Shown here piece after piece: positions 1 through 7,768 of a stretch of DNA of 33,180 nucleotides. Source of the stretch: KBS-96 sp049585195 (GTDB lineage Bacteria; Acidobacteriota; Terriglobia; Bryobacterales; Bryobacteraceae). The DNA lies in assembly GCA_049585195.1 (NCBI GenBank), contig JBAUZG010000412.1, forward strand, positions 1 through 33,180, read 5' to 3'. Both the position numbers and the translations under genes were made by a program. Each line of letters starts with the position of its first letter. Position 1 is the stretch's first letter. The notes under the pieces were generated by a model. It was given only the letters and a program-made list of their open reading frames with translations, had not been told where the DNA came from and did no database searches.

Positions 1-468
1 GTCTTTGGTCATCACGTCGGAGATGGGGAGATCGTAGCGTGTTTCGAATCGGAGATCGCGATTGGTGAGGATACCGACAAGGCGGCCGTTCTTTGTGACA
101 GGGATGCCGGAAATGCGGTATCGCGCCATCACCTCGAGCGCCTCGTGAATTTTGCGCTCGGGCTCAATGGTCACCGGATCGACGATCATTCCGCTTTCGC
201 TTCGTTTTACGCGGTCCACTTCTTCAGCCTGGCGTTCGATGGTCATGTTGCGGTGAATGATACCCATGCCACCTTGTTGGGCAAGGGCAATGGCTAAGTG
301 AGCTTCCGTAACAGTATCCATAGCGGAGCTTACAACCGGAATGCGAATTTCGATAGTGCGCGTAAGACGTGTCCGCGTATCCGCCTCTGCCGGAGTGACT
401 TCGCTGCGCGCAGGGCGCAGCAAGACGTCGTCGAAAGTGAGGCCTTCGTCTATTTCCGCGGGGATCAT
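1..468 (-). CDS. guaB: IMP dehydrogenase, N-terminal part (cut by window start)
   Basis: Inosine-5'-monophosphate dehydrogenase oxidises IMP to XMP with NAD+, the committed step of GMP synthesis, in the cytosol. The reverse-strand translation starts MIPAEIDEGLTFDDVLLRP, the family's characteristic opening. It continues with IPVVSSAMDTVTE (first barrel strands) and GGMGIIHRNM, then enters the CBS insert around residues 95-156 (SGIPVTKNGRLVGILTNRDLRF). The catalytic cysteine loop and flap lie outside the window. The ATG at 468 is chosen because it gives the canonical N-terminus and no other in-frame start lies just upstream. The reading frame stays open to base 1 (156 codons). It is divergent from the kinase gene at 698. 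Identification is secure; only completeness is unknown. Confidence 0.95.
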   Translation of the reverse strand, partial: MIPAEIDEGLTFDDVLLRPARSEVTPAEADTRTRLTRTIEIRIPVVSSAMDTVTEAHLAIALAQQGGMGIIHRNMTIERQAEEVDRVKRSESGMIVDPVTIEPERKIHEALEVMARYRISGIPVTKNGRLVGILTNRDLRFETRYDLPISDVMTKD

Positions 469-595
469 GGGAAGGGAATTTACATGATAGCAAGCAAGCT
501 AACCATCCCCTTTATTTATCGGCCTTTACCGTACGGGAGCTAGTAGATTATCAGCGGCGAACGTGCTATTTTCGGCAGATCGGTTCGTGTGGCTC

Positions 596-683
596 CAACA
601 CTCTTCTTGAGGTGCATGGAACGGAGGGGGGATTCTTGGCCCAACCTGCGCACCGGATAGAAGGATACTGGTGAAGAGTGTTG
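596..683 (+). other. 11-bp inverted repeat in the kinase leader (possible structured 5' UTR)
   Basis: In the 229-bp guaB-kinase gap, CAACACTCTTC (596-606) is perfectly complementary to GAAGAGTGTTG (673-683). A second pair, GGTGC (611-615) and GCACC (650-654), nests inside it. The outer stem ends 14 bases before the kinase GTG, leaving the GGAAGAA ribosome site (691-697) free. It could be an RNA leader structure or a chance or operator-like inverted repeat. I could not match it to any riboswitch class. The rest of the gap shows nothing I can name. Confidence 0.4.
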
Positions 684-697
684 TGTAGAAGGAAGAA

Positions 698-2683
698 GTG
701 CAGCAGATAGGCCGATATCAAATCATCGAGCGCCTGGGCCGCGGAGCGATGGGGGTCGTGTATAAAGCGCGCGATCCGCGAATCGGACGGACGGTGGCAG
801 CGAAGAGCATCCGTTTGGCTGAGATAAGCGATATTTCAGAGTTAAAGAAACTGCGCGACAGGCTCGAGCGCGAAGCGCGGTCGGCTGGGGCACTTTCACA
901 CCGGAACATCGTAACGATCTACGACATTCTCGAGGAAGAGAAGCTGGTTCACCTCTTCATGGAGTATGTGAACGGGCCGTCGCTTGAAAAGATGCTGAGC
1001 GAGAACGCTCTGCCGGAGAAAGACGTACTGATCGATTTTTTCCGGCAGATCGCAAGCGCGCTCGATTATGCGCACAAGATTGGCATTGTGCATCGGGATG
1101 TGAAGCCATCGAATCTACTGGTGCATTATGAGCATGCGACCGGCGAGCGAATCGCGAAGGTAACGGATTTCGGTGTTGCGAAATTCATGTCGCAGCAGAT
1201 GACGCAAGCCGGGTCGATGATGGGAACGCCGAATTATATGGCTCCCGAGCAGATTGAAGGCTCGCCGATAACGGGACAGGCCGATCAATTCGCGCTTGCG
1301 GCGGTGGTGTATGAAGTACTTTGCGGAGAAAAGGCATTTGTTGCCGACTACGTTCCCACCCTCTTCTTCCGAATCGTGAAAGAAGAACCGAAAGCCGCCG
1401 ATGTTGTAAATACGTCTCTTTCGCCTGCGATTAACGCCGTTCTGCAAAGGGCGCTGGCAAAGAAACCCGAGGAGCGGTTCGAAAGCTGCACTGCTTTTAT
1501 CAACGCATTGACTGAGGCGTTGGACGCGCACCCGCAATGGATGCCTCCTTATCGGATGGGAGCGGTTGAACTGCCTCGGCCTGAGACGGAAATAGCATCG
1601 CCGCTTGCTCATGCCGCGGCGGCTTCGGAAGTCGTGCGAGAAGGTGAGACGAGAAAGCGACAGCAACCTATGCCGGAGACGCAATTGGCGCTGCCGCGTC
1701 CGCGAATCGATCCGCAGCCGCCTTCCCAACCCGTTCCGCCTCCTTCCGAGCCCGTTCCGCCTACCCAACCGGAAGCGGCGACCGAAGAGACACGCCAGCA
1801 GCCGGTGATACTTCCCTACGATCTGCCATACCGGCTTCCAGAGCTAAGGAGGACCCGCAAAGAGAGAGACGAGGAAGAGCCGGAGGGGCTTCCTTTATGG
1901 AGAAAAGTAGCGATCGCTGCGCTGCTTTTGGTGATGGCGGCGATTGCGGCCGCGGTTTACCGGAACTTCACGGGAGCGGGGGAGAGCCAAGTGATTGGCA
2001 GCCACTCGGCGCCCTCTTCGGGCTCGAACGCGACAACACCGGTGCCATCAACTGAAGGGCAACCGGAGGGCCAAAGTTCGGCTCCAGCGCCCGAATCGGC
2101 TCCGGCCGTGGCTACGCCCGGGGCCAATTCACAGGGCTCGACGCCAGGCGGCGCATCTTCATCCCCGGCTGAGAATCTTTCCAAAGCGCCAGCCTCCGAG
2201 CCTGTGCCTCTGCACCCGAAAGAGTCGACTACACCATTACCTGGGATTTCGAGGCCAAACCCGCCGACAGCTGCGGCGGTACCGGTACAGTTCAGTAGCG
2301 AGCCATCGCGGGCCCAGGTCGTTGTGGACAAGGACGAAGCAAAGTCATGTGCTACGCCGTGCTCGATCGCTCTTATGCCGGGGCGCCATACGCTTACTAT
2401 TCGAGCGCCAAACTACGGAGTTGCACAACGCATTATTCAAGTACCAGAGCAGCACGACGTGTTCGTTCCACTTTCGCAGAACATCGCAATTGTGGAGCTG
2501 GATTCAGTTCCTAGCGGATCGACGGTGTATATCGATGGGCGATTAGAAGGGCAGACTCCCGCGACGCTGAAGCTCGCGCCGGGTCCGCACCAGGTGCGGT
2601 TGATTAGCGGCTCGCGCAGCCTTCAACAAACGATACAGGTGAGCGCGGAAAGTTTGCAGAGCTTTGTGTTTCGCTGGCAATAG
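698..2683 (+). CDS. Membrane-anchored Ser/Thr protein kinase with C-terminal PEGA domains
   Basis: Hanks-type (PknB-like) kinase of 661 residues. The kinase domain spans about residues 7-275: glycine loop GRGAMGVVY (14-22), catalytic-site Lys36 in VAAKSI, HRDVKPSN (132-139) with catalytic Asp134, DFG (157-159) and MAPEQ (181-185). A proline-rich and charged juxtamembrane stretch (about 280-400) leads to one transmembrane helix (about 403-421). A Ser/Pro/Ala-rich linker then leads to two PEGA-type beta domains (about 529-592 and 596-660; the second contains VPSGSTVYIDG). This predicts a cytoplasmic kinase with an external sensory or wall-facing tail. The start is GTG at 698, placed directly after GGAAGAA. 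Substrates are unknown. It is monocistronic, with a repeat element directly downstream. Confidence 0.93.
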   Translation: MQQIGRYQIIERLGRGAMGVVYKARDPRIGRTVAAKSIRLAEISDISELKKLRDRLEREARSAGALSHRNIVTIYDILEEEKLVHLFMEYVNGPSLEKMLSENALPEKDVLIDFFRQIASALDYAHKIGIVHRDVKPSNLLVHYEHATGERIAKVTDFGVAKFMSQQMTQAGSMMGTPNYMAPEQIEGSPITGQADQFALAAVVYEVLCGEKAFVADYVPTLFFRIVKEEPKAADVVNTSLSPAINAVLQRALAKKPEERFESCTAFINALTEALDAHPQWMPPYRMGAVELPRPETEIASPLAHAAAASEVVREGETRKRQQPMPETQLALPRPRIDPQPPSQPVPPPSEPVPPTQPEAATEETRQQPVILPYDLPYRLPELRRTRKERDEEEPEGLPLWRKVAIAALLLVMAAIAAAVYRNFTGAGESQVIGSHSAPSSGSNATTPVPSTEGQPEGQSSAPAPESAPAVATPGANSQGSTPGGASSSPAENLSKAPASEPVPLHPKESTTPLPGISRPNPPTAAAVPVQFSSEPSRAQVVVDKDEAKSCATPCSIALMPGRHTLTIRAPNYGVAQRIIQVPEQHDVFVPLSQNIAIVELDSVPSGSTVYIDGRLEGQTPATLKLAPGPHQVRLISGSRSLQQTIQVSAESLQSFVFRWQ

Positions 2684-2690
2684 GCGAAGC

Positions 2691-2911
2691 CTAACCGAAC
2701 TTCGTCACCGGACCGCTTACTTGCGTGCGCGGCTCGGCCAAACAGCTGAATCCACAAGCTTCGTTTCCGAGCCACGACCGCGAGGGAGTTCCGATGGGCC
2801 TGCGGCCCACCTATAGTGATGAAAATGGGCTCGAGCAGGTAGTGTATTCAGGTAGTCAGCTGTTTTTCAGAGGTGTTTTTCAGAGGAGTGGTTGTGACGA
2901 AGTTACGCTAA
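2691..2911. mobile_element. MITE/REP-like inverted-repeat element, long copy
   Basis: The element begins 8 bases after the kinase stop. It is bounded by imperfect 18-bp terminal inverted repeats: CTAACCGAACTTCGTCAC at 2691-2708 and its inverted partner at 2894-2911, with an 11-bp perfect core AACTTCGTCAC. Inside are two facing arms of a GC-rich repeat at 2710-2738 and 2767-2788 (the latter ends GACCGCGAGGGAG). The same arrangement occurs in opposite orientation at 20887-21004. Relative to that 118-bp copy, this one has about 103 extra bases, roughly 2789-2890, between near-identical GAGGGAGT and AGAGGAGT. The extra part contains the palindrome GGGCCTGCGGCCC and a 13-bp tandem duplication. No coding capacity is seen. 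Being non-autonomous and mobile is an inference. Confidence 0.75.
2861..2886 (+). repeat. Two tandem 13-bp units
   Basis: TGTTTTTCAGAGG is present twice head to tail (2861-2873 and 2874-2886), inside the extra segment of the long repeat element. The duplication is exact. No function is apparent. Confidence 0.8.
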
Positions 2912-2936
2912 AGGGCAAAACCGAAAGTCGCGCGAC

Positions 2937-3008
2937 GCTCCCTGCCGGTCGCGGTTCCGTGCAAGATGTTGAGTACAGAACCGCGCGCGTGAGCAAGCAG
3001 CCCGGACC
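2937..3008. repeat. Degenerate second inverted pair of the same repeat family
   Basis: GCTCCCTGCCGGTCGCGGTT (from 2937) resembles the family arm GCTCCCTCGCGGTCGCGGCT. GAACCGCGCGCGTGAGCAAG (from 2978), followed to 3008 by a GGACC end, resembles the facing arm of the full-length copies. The pair lies between the long element and the stop codon of the E1 gene at 3012. Together the two elements account for nearly all of the 328-bp gene-free gap 2684-3011. Divergence from the consensus suggests an older copy. Confidence 0.5.
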
Positions 3009-3011
3009 GGC

Positions 3012-5159
3012 TTAATACCGCAGCAGCCGCTCGCCTTCGCGTATGAGATCGTCCACTTGCGGCAAAATTTCGGTCTCGAGTTGGGGGCTGTAAGCCACCC
3101 AGGTGTCGAGCGCTGCCACTCGGCGGACGGGGGCGTCAAGGTGTTGGAACAACTCGTCGGCTACGCGCGCCGCGATTTCAGCTCCGTAGCCCCAGGACAG
3201 GGTGTCCTCGTGCGCAATGATGATTTTTGTCGTTTTTTTCACCGAGGCGGAGATCGCATTCCAATCGTATGGCGACAAGCTTCGCAGGTCGATGACTTCG
3301 ACGGATTTGCCGGGAAAACGCTGTTCGAGCAGCAGAGCGGCTTGTAAGGATTTGTGAACGAGGGCGCCATAGGTAACGATGGTGAGATCCTGACCAAATT
3401 TGACAATTCTTGCTTTGCCGAAAGGAATTGTGAATTCGGCGCCGGGGTGAGGCGACCGGTTGTAAGGCTCGCGATAGAGGCGCTTGTGCTCGAGGAAGAG
3501 CACGGGGTCGTCGCAGCGGATGGCGGTCCGCAACAGGCCGCAAGCGTCGAGCGCATTCGAAGGAAAAATTACCCTCAAACCAGGGATATGCGTGAAAGCG
3601 ACCTCGCCGCATTGGCTGTGATAGATGGCGCCGCCGTTCAAGTACCCGCCGATGGCCACGCGGACTACCATCGGGCAGGAGAACCCGTTATTCGACCGCC
3701 AGCGAATGGTTGCCACTTCGTCGCGAAGCTGCATCATGGCAGGCCAGATATAGTCGAAAAACTGGATTTCGGGGACAGGCTTGAGACCTCTGGCTCCCAT
3801 GCCTAGCGCGCGCCCGATAATCGAAGCCTCGGCAATCGGCGTGTTGAAACAGCGGTCGCCCCCGAATTCACGCTGCAATCCGGCGGTCGCCTTGAAGACC
3901 CCGCCTTTGCCCTTCACTTCGGACAGATTTTCTTCTCTGCTGCAATCGGCTACATCTTCGCCAAAAACGATTACGCGGCTGTCGCGGCGCATCTCTTCGG
4001 CGAGTGTCTGGTTGATGGAATCCACCATCGTGCGCGGTTCGCCGGAGAGCTGCGGCTCGGATTCGAAGCGATCGGAAGCAGGATCGATATCTTCCGAATA
4101 GAGGTAGTACAGAGCGGTACCTCGCGAGGGTTGGGGTTCTTTTAGCGCGAGATCGCTCATTTTGGCGACATGGCTCTCCACGTCGCGACGGATTTGGTCC
4201 AGTTCTTGTTGGACAGCCATTCCGTGAGAAAGGAGAAATGCCGGAAACCGGACCAGGGGATCGCGCTCGGCTTCGGACGCACGTTCGGCGGCAGACTTAT
4301 ACAGTCGCTCGTCGTCAGAAAGGGAATGGGAATAAGGGCGGACGACCTTGGCGAGCACCAGGGCCGGACCGTGTCCACGCCGGACATAGTCGGCAGCCTG
4401 TGTGATGGCGACGTAAGAGGCGATGAAATCGGTTCCGTCCACTTCGACACGGAAGAGCGATGGAAAACCCTCGAGGAGCCTGACGATGCTGCCGCCGGCG
4501 GTCTGCCGTTCGAGCGGAACCGAGATGGCGTAGCCATTGTCCTCGACTAATACGAGCAAAGGGAGGTTATCGAGACAGGCGATATTCATGGTCTCCCAGA
4601 ACTCGCCTTCGCTGGTCGCTCCTTCGCCGGTCGACACGAAGGTGATTTCGTCTGAATCGCGATTGACGTAACGCTTGGCTGTAGCGGCGCCGGCTGCCTG
4701 GACAAATTGCGTTCCGGTGGGTGAGGAACCGGTAAAAATATGAAGCTCAGGCGAAGACCAGTGGCATGGCATTTGGCGGCCGCCTGAGGAGGGGTCGCGG
4801 ACCGCGGCAACTGCCTGAAGGAGCATGGCTTCGGCTGTCACGCCGAGCGCCAGGGCCAGGGCGCGATCACGATAGTAAGGGAAAAACCAATCCGAGCCAG
4901 GCCGGAGGGCCATTCCGGCAGCCGTCTGGACGGCTTCGTGCCCCGCTGCGCTGACCTGAAAGAAGATCTTGTTTTGGCGCTTTAGCAGGATTTCACGGTC
5001 GTCGAGACAGCGCGACAGGTACATGAAACGGAAGGCTTTCAGCAAGACTTCCCGATCGAGCCGCTGGCTTTCAGCTCCGACGGCTGCCCCGAATTCGACG
5101 CTGCTTTGGACTGGTTTCACCAAGTCGCCATTATCGCCTTTTTGCGCAAGATAAACCAA
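3012..5159 (-). CDS. Fused alpha-beta E1 component of a 2-oxoacid dehydrogenase complex
   Basis: This thiamine-diphosphate enzyme performs the oxidative decarboxylation step of a pyruvate or branched-chain 2-oxoacid dehydrogenase complex. Residues about 35-340 are E1-alpha: YYRDRA (95-100), GRQMPCHWS (127-135), and the ThDP motif GEGATSEG...N (178-208). Residues about 375-715 are E1-beta: VIVFGEDV, then NTPIAEASIIG with Glu444, and EIQFFDYI. The two are usually separate subunits of about 340 and 325 residues, so this is a head-to-tail fusion of 715 aa. GRQMPCHWS favours the branched-chain (2-oxoisovalerate) type, but the substrate is not certain. E2 and E3 are not in the window. The start is unclear: TTG at 5159 has no ribosome site, and TTG or GTG codons a dozen triplets in are alternatives. 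The gene is divergent from citrate synthase. Confidence 0.88.
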   Translation of the reverse strand: MVYLAQKGDNGDLVKPVQSSVEFGAAVGAESQRLDREVLLKAFRFMYLSRCLDDREILLKRQNKIFFQVSAAGHEAVQTAAGMALRPGSDWFFPYYRDRALALALGVTAEAMLLQAVAAVRDPSSGGRQMPCHWSSPELHIFTGSSPTGTQFVQAAGAATAKRYVNRDSDEITFVSTGEGATSEGEFWETMNIACLDNLPLLVLVEDNGYAISVPLERQTAGGSIVRLLEGFPSLFRVEVDGTDFIASYVAITQAADYVRRGHGPALVLAKVVRPYSHSLSDDERLYKSAAERASEAERDPLVRFPAFLLSHGMAVQQELDQIRRDVESHVAKMSDLALKEPQPSRGTALYYLYSEDIDPASDRFESEPQLSGEPRTMVDSINQTLAEEMRRDSRVIVFGEDVADCSREENLSEVKGKGGVFKATAGLQREFGGDRCFNTPIAEASIIGRALGMGARGLKPVPEIQFFDYIWPAMMQLRDEVATIRWRSNNGFSCPMVVRVAIGGYLNGGAIYHSQCGEVAFTHIPGLRVIFPSNALDACGLLRTAIRCDDPVLFLEHKRLYREPYNRSPHPGAEFTIPFGKARIVKFGQDLTIVTYGALVHKSLQAALLLEQRFPGKSVEVIDLRSLSPYDWNAISASVKKTTKIIIAHEDTLSWGYGAEIAARVADELFQHLDAPVRRVAALDTWVAYSPQLETEILPQVDDLIREGERLLRY

Positions 5160-5324
5160 TAGGAGGTTTCCCCGAGAAAGCCGCTAATAATTTGGGAGTT
5201 GAGCCGTACGAAAGCCGGGAGCATGAGCAGATTCGGATTCCTCACAAACCAGGTACCGATAGCAGTGCCGACTCGGCAGCGATGATTCCCCGGCGCGGGC
5301 CGGAGCCCGGAAAACGAGGCGAGT

Positions 5325-5330
5325 TATAGA
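5325..5330 (+). promoter_or_regulatory. Possible -10 box for citrate synthase
   Basis: TATAGA lies 20 bases before the gltA ATG and would give a short leader containing GGGAG (5339-5343). No convincing -35 hexamer is seen 16-18 bases upstream, so this is weak. The remainder of the 191-bp divergent gap 5160-5350 shows nothing else I can name. Confidence 0.25.
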
Positions 5331-5350
5331 ATCAAGACGGGAGTACAGAT

Positions 5351-6481
5351 ATGTCCATGGCTACGGCAGGCGCTGGTCTTGAAGGCGTGGTCGCGACGAC
5401 CTCGAGCATTTGCTTTATCGACGGAGACGCCGGCGTTCTAAGCTATCAGGGCTACAACATACATACGCTGGCGGACAACGCGACGTTTGAAGAGGTCATA
5501 TATCTCCTGTGGAATGGGAAGCTGCCACAAAAAGAGGAACTTAATGCTTTAAAGGCCGAGCTTGTCGCGGAGCGGGAACTGCGGCCCGAGATTATTGCCT
5601 TTCTCAAGAGCGTGCCCAAGGCTACACCTATGGATGTACTGCGGACCGCGGTGTCGATGCTAGGCATCTACGACCCGCTGGCGGCCGACAGTTCGATAGA
5701 AGCCAACGAAAAGAAAGCGGTGAAGCTGGTTTCGAAGATTGCGGCCATCGTGACTGGTTACGACCGGCTGCGGAACGGTAAGGACGTGATTCCGTCGGAC
5801 CCGAAACTATCTCATGCCGCGAATTTTTTATACACGCTGACGGGGAAACGTCCCGATGACGTAATGGAGAAGGTTTTTGATATCGCTCTGACGCTGCATG
5901 CCGATCACGAGCTGAACGCTTCGACATTCGCGGCGCGTGTAACGGCGGCAACGCTTTCCGATATCTATTCGGCGACTACGTCGGCGATTGGCGCCTTGAA
6001 AGGGCCGCTTCACGGCGGAGCGAACGAGGCGGTAGTACACATGCTGCTTTCAACGAAAACGACGGACGAGGCTGTCGCGAAAGTGAAGAAGGATCTGGCC
6101 AACAAGGTGAAGGTTCCGGGTTTCGGGCATCGCGTCTATCACGTGGTCGATCCGCGCGCCATTCACCTTAAGAAGCTGAGCGAGGAGCTTAGTAAGCGTA
6201 CGGGCAACCAAGAGCTTTACGAAAAATCGACCAAGGTGGAGCAGACGGTGAAGCAGGAAAAGAACCTGAATGCCAATGTGGACTTCTACTCGGCGTCAGC
6301 TTATTATTCCCTCGGCATTCCGGTCGATCTCTTCACGCCGATTTTCGCGGTGAGCCGCATCTCGGGTTGGACCGCGCATATTCTCGAGCAGTATCGCCAT
6401 AACCGTCTGATCCGGCCGCGCGCTGACTACACGGGCGCCGCCGACGGGCAGCGATGGGTCCCGCTCGAAAAACGCGCGTAG
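5351..6481 (+). CDS. gltA: Citrate synthase (short bacterial type)
   Basis: Condenses oxaloacetate and acetyl-CoA into citrate, the entry step of the TCA cycle. The 376-aa length matches the short CitZ/2-methylcitrate-synthase-like bacterial form rather than the longer enteric GltA. Catalytic residues are visible: His221 in GPLHGGANEA, His260 in GFGHRVY and Asp311 in VDFYSA. IFAVSRISGWTAHILEQ near the C-terminus is also characteristic. Methylcitrate synthase activity cannot be excluded from sequence alone. The ATG at 5351 follows GGGAG by 7 bases; an ATG two codons later is the alternative. The next gene, serS, begins on the base after the stop codon, implying co-transcription. Confidence 0.93.
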   Translation: MSMATAGAGLEGVVATTSSICFIDGDAGVLSYQGYNIHTLADNATFEEVIYLLWNGKLPQKEELNALKAELVAERELRPEIIAFLKSVPKATPMDVLRTAVSMLGIYDPLAADSSIEANEKKAVKLVSKIAAIVTGYDRLRNGKDVIPSDPKLSHAANFLYTLTGKRPDDVMEKVFDIALTLHADHELNASTFAARVTAATLSDIYSATTSAIGALKGPLHGGANEAVVHMLLSTKTTDEAVAKVKKDLANKVKVPGFGHRVYHVVDPRAIHLKKLSEELSKRTGNQELYEKSTKVEQTVKQEKNLNANVDFYSASAYYSLGIPVDLFTPIFAVSRISGWTAHILEQYRHNRLIRPRADYTGAADGQRWVPLEKRA

Positions 6482-7768
6482 ATGCACGATCTCACGTTCT
6501 TTCGCAACAATCTCGAAACGATTCGGGAGAAGCTAGCGGCGCGCGGATTCGAGCTTGATGTTGCCTCGTTCCAGGAGCTTGATCGGAACCGCCGGGCAGC
6601 ATTGACAGAAAGCGAACAACTGAAAGCGGCTCGTAACGCCGCAAGCCAGGAAATCAGCAAGCTCAGAAAAGAGGGAATTGATACCGCCGAAAGGCAGCAC
6701 GAGATTCGGGCGCTGGGCGATCGCATAGCGAGTCTCGATGAACGCGCGTCGAAGCTTGAAGAGGAATTTCGAGATCTTTTGGCCCGGATACCGAATGTGC
6801 CGCATGAGAGCGTGCCGCCTGGGAAGAGCTCCGAAGACAACGTGGAAGTGAAGCGCTGGGGCGAGCCGGCGAAGTTCGATTTCCAGCCGAAGGCGCACTG
6901 GGATCTTGGGCCGGAGCTGGGCATTTTGGATTTGGAACGTGCGGCGAAAGTGACAGGAGCTCGTTTCGCTGTTTATTGGGGCGCGGGAGCGAGGCTCGAG
7001 CGCGCGCTGATCAACTTCATGCTCGACGTGCATACGCGCGAGCACGGTTATCGCGAGGTGCTTCCGCCGTTTCTGATCAATTCGGCAAGCCTGTACGGCA
7101 CTGGCCAGCTTCCTAAGTTTGAGGAGGACCTGTTTCATTGCCAGGGCTACGATTTTTGGCTTGCTCCGACGGCCGAAGTCCCGGTAACAAATCTCTTTCG
7201 CGACGAGACGCTGAATCTCGATCAGCTTCCGATTTCGCTGTGCGCCTACACGCCGTGCTTCCGAAGCGAAGCGGGGTCGTATGGGCGCGACGTGCGCGGC
7301 ATCATTAGGCAGCATCAATTCCAGAAGGTGGAGCTGGTTAAGTTTTCCGCGCCAGGTGAGAGCTACGACGAGCTGGAAAAGCTGACTTGCGATGCGGAAG
7401 ATATTCTCGAGCGGCTCGAGCTGCCCTACCGGCGGATGACACTTTGTGCCGGCGATATGGGATTCGGTTCAGCTAAGACATACGATATCGAGGTCTGGCT
7501 TCCCGGTCAGGATTCATATAAGGAAATCTCGTCGTGCTCTAACTATGAGGGCTTTCAGGCTCGCCGCGCGCAAATCCGCGCAAAATCGGGAAAAACGAAA
7601 CCCGATTTCGTACACACGCTGAATGGGAGCGGTTTAGCGATTGGCCGCACCTGGGTTGCGATTGTCGAAAATTTTCAGCAAGCCGATAGGAGTGTCCTCA
7701 TTCCCAAGGCGCTGCAGCCGTACATCGGGACGGATCGCATTCAGCGCGGAAGCGGCATTCCGGTTTGA
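6482..7768 (+). CDS. serS: Seryl-tRNA synthetase
   Basis: Class II aminoacyl-tRNA synthetase charging tRNA-Ser (and tRNA-Sec) with serine in the cytosol. The length is 428 aa, as usual for the family. The N-terminal antiparallel coiled-coil arm covers about residues 25-105. The serine-binding TAEVP is at 230-234. Motif 2 is CFRSEAGSYGRD...HQFQKVE (259-284) and motif 3 is GSGLAIGRT (382-390). The start ATG abuts the gltA stop (TAGATG), so translation may be coupled. The last 135 bp are overlapped by an antisense gene ending at 7634; the SerS C-terminus itself looks normal. Confidence 0.97.
   Translation: MHDLTFFRNNLETIREKLAARGFELDVASFQELDRNRRAALTESEQLKAARNAASQEISKLRKEGIDTAERQHEIRALGDRIASLDERASKLEEEFRDLLARIPNVPHESVPPGKSSEDNVEVKRWGEPAKFDFQPKAHWDLGPELGILDLERAAKVTGARFAVYWGAGARLERALINFMLDVHTREHGYREVLPPFLINSASLYGTGQLPKFEEDLFHCQGYDFWLAPTAEVPVTNLFRDETLNLDQLPISLCAYTPCFRSEAGSYGRDVRGIIRQHQFQKVELVKFSAPGESYDELEKLTCDAEDILERLELPYRRMTLCAGDMGFGSAKTYDIEVWLPGQDSYKEISSCSNYEGFQARRAQIRAKSGKTKPDFVHTLNGSGLAIGRTWVAIVENFQQADRSVLIPKALQPYIGTDRIQRGSGIPV

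Noticed and set aside
601..683. SAM-type or cobalamin-type riboswitch in the kinase leader
   Set aside because: Fragments such as GAGGTG and GGCCC recall those classes, but the conserved core order and spacing are absent.
1115..1768. 217-codon antisense open frame inside the kinase gene
   Set aside because: Arg-rich translation with no recognisable motif, opposite a well-supported kinase gene; a composition artefact.
2725..3015. 96-codon plus-strand open frame between the kinase and E1 genes
   Set aside because: It consists of repeat-element sequence and has no ribosome site or motif.
5161..5166. AGGAGG on the plus strand as a ribosome site
   Set aside because: No plus-strand start codon follows at a usable distance, and it is in the wrong orientation for the E1 gene.
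6533..7318. 261-codon antisense open frame inside serS
   Set aside because: No recognisable domain; a shadow of serS.
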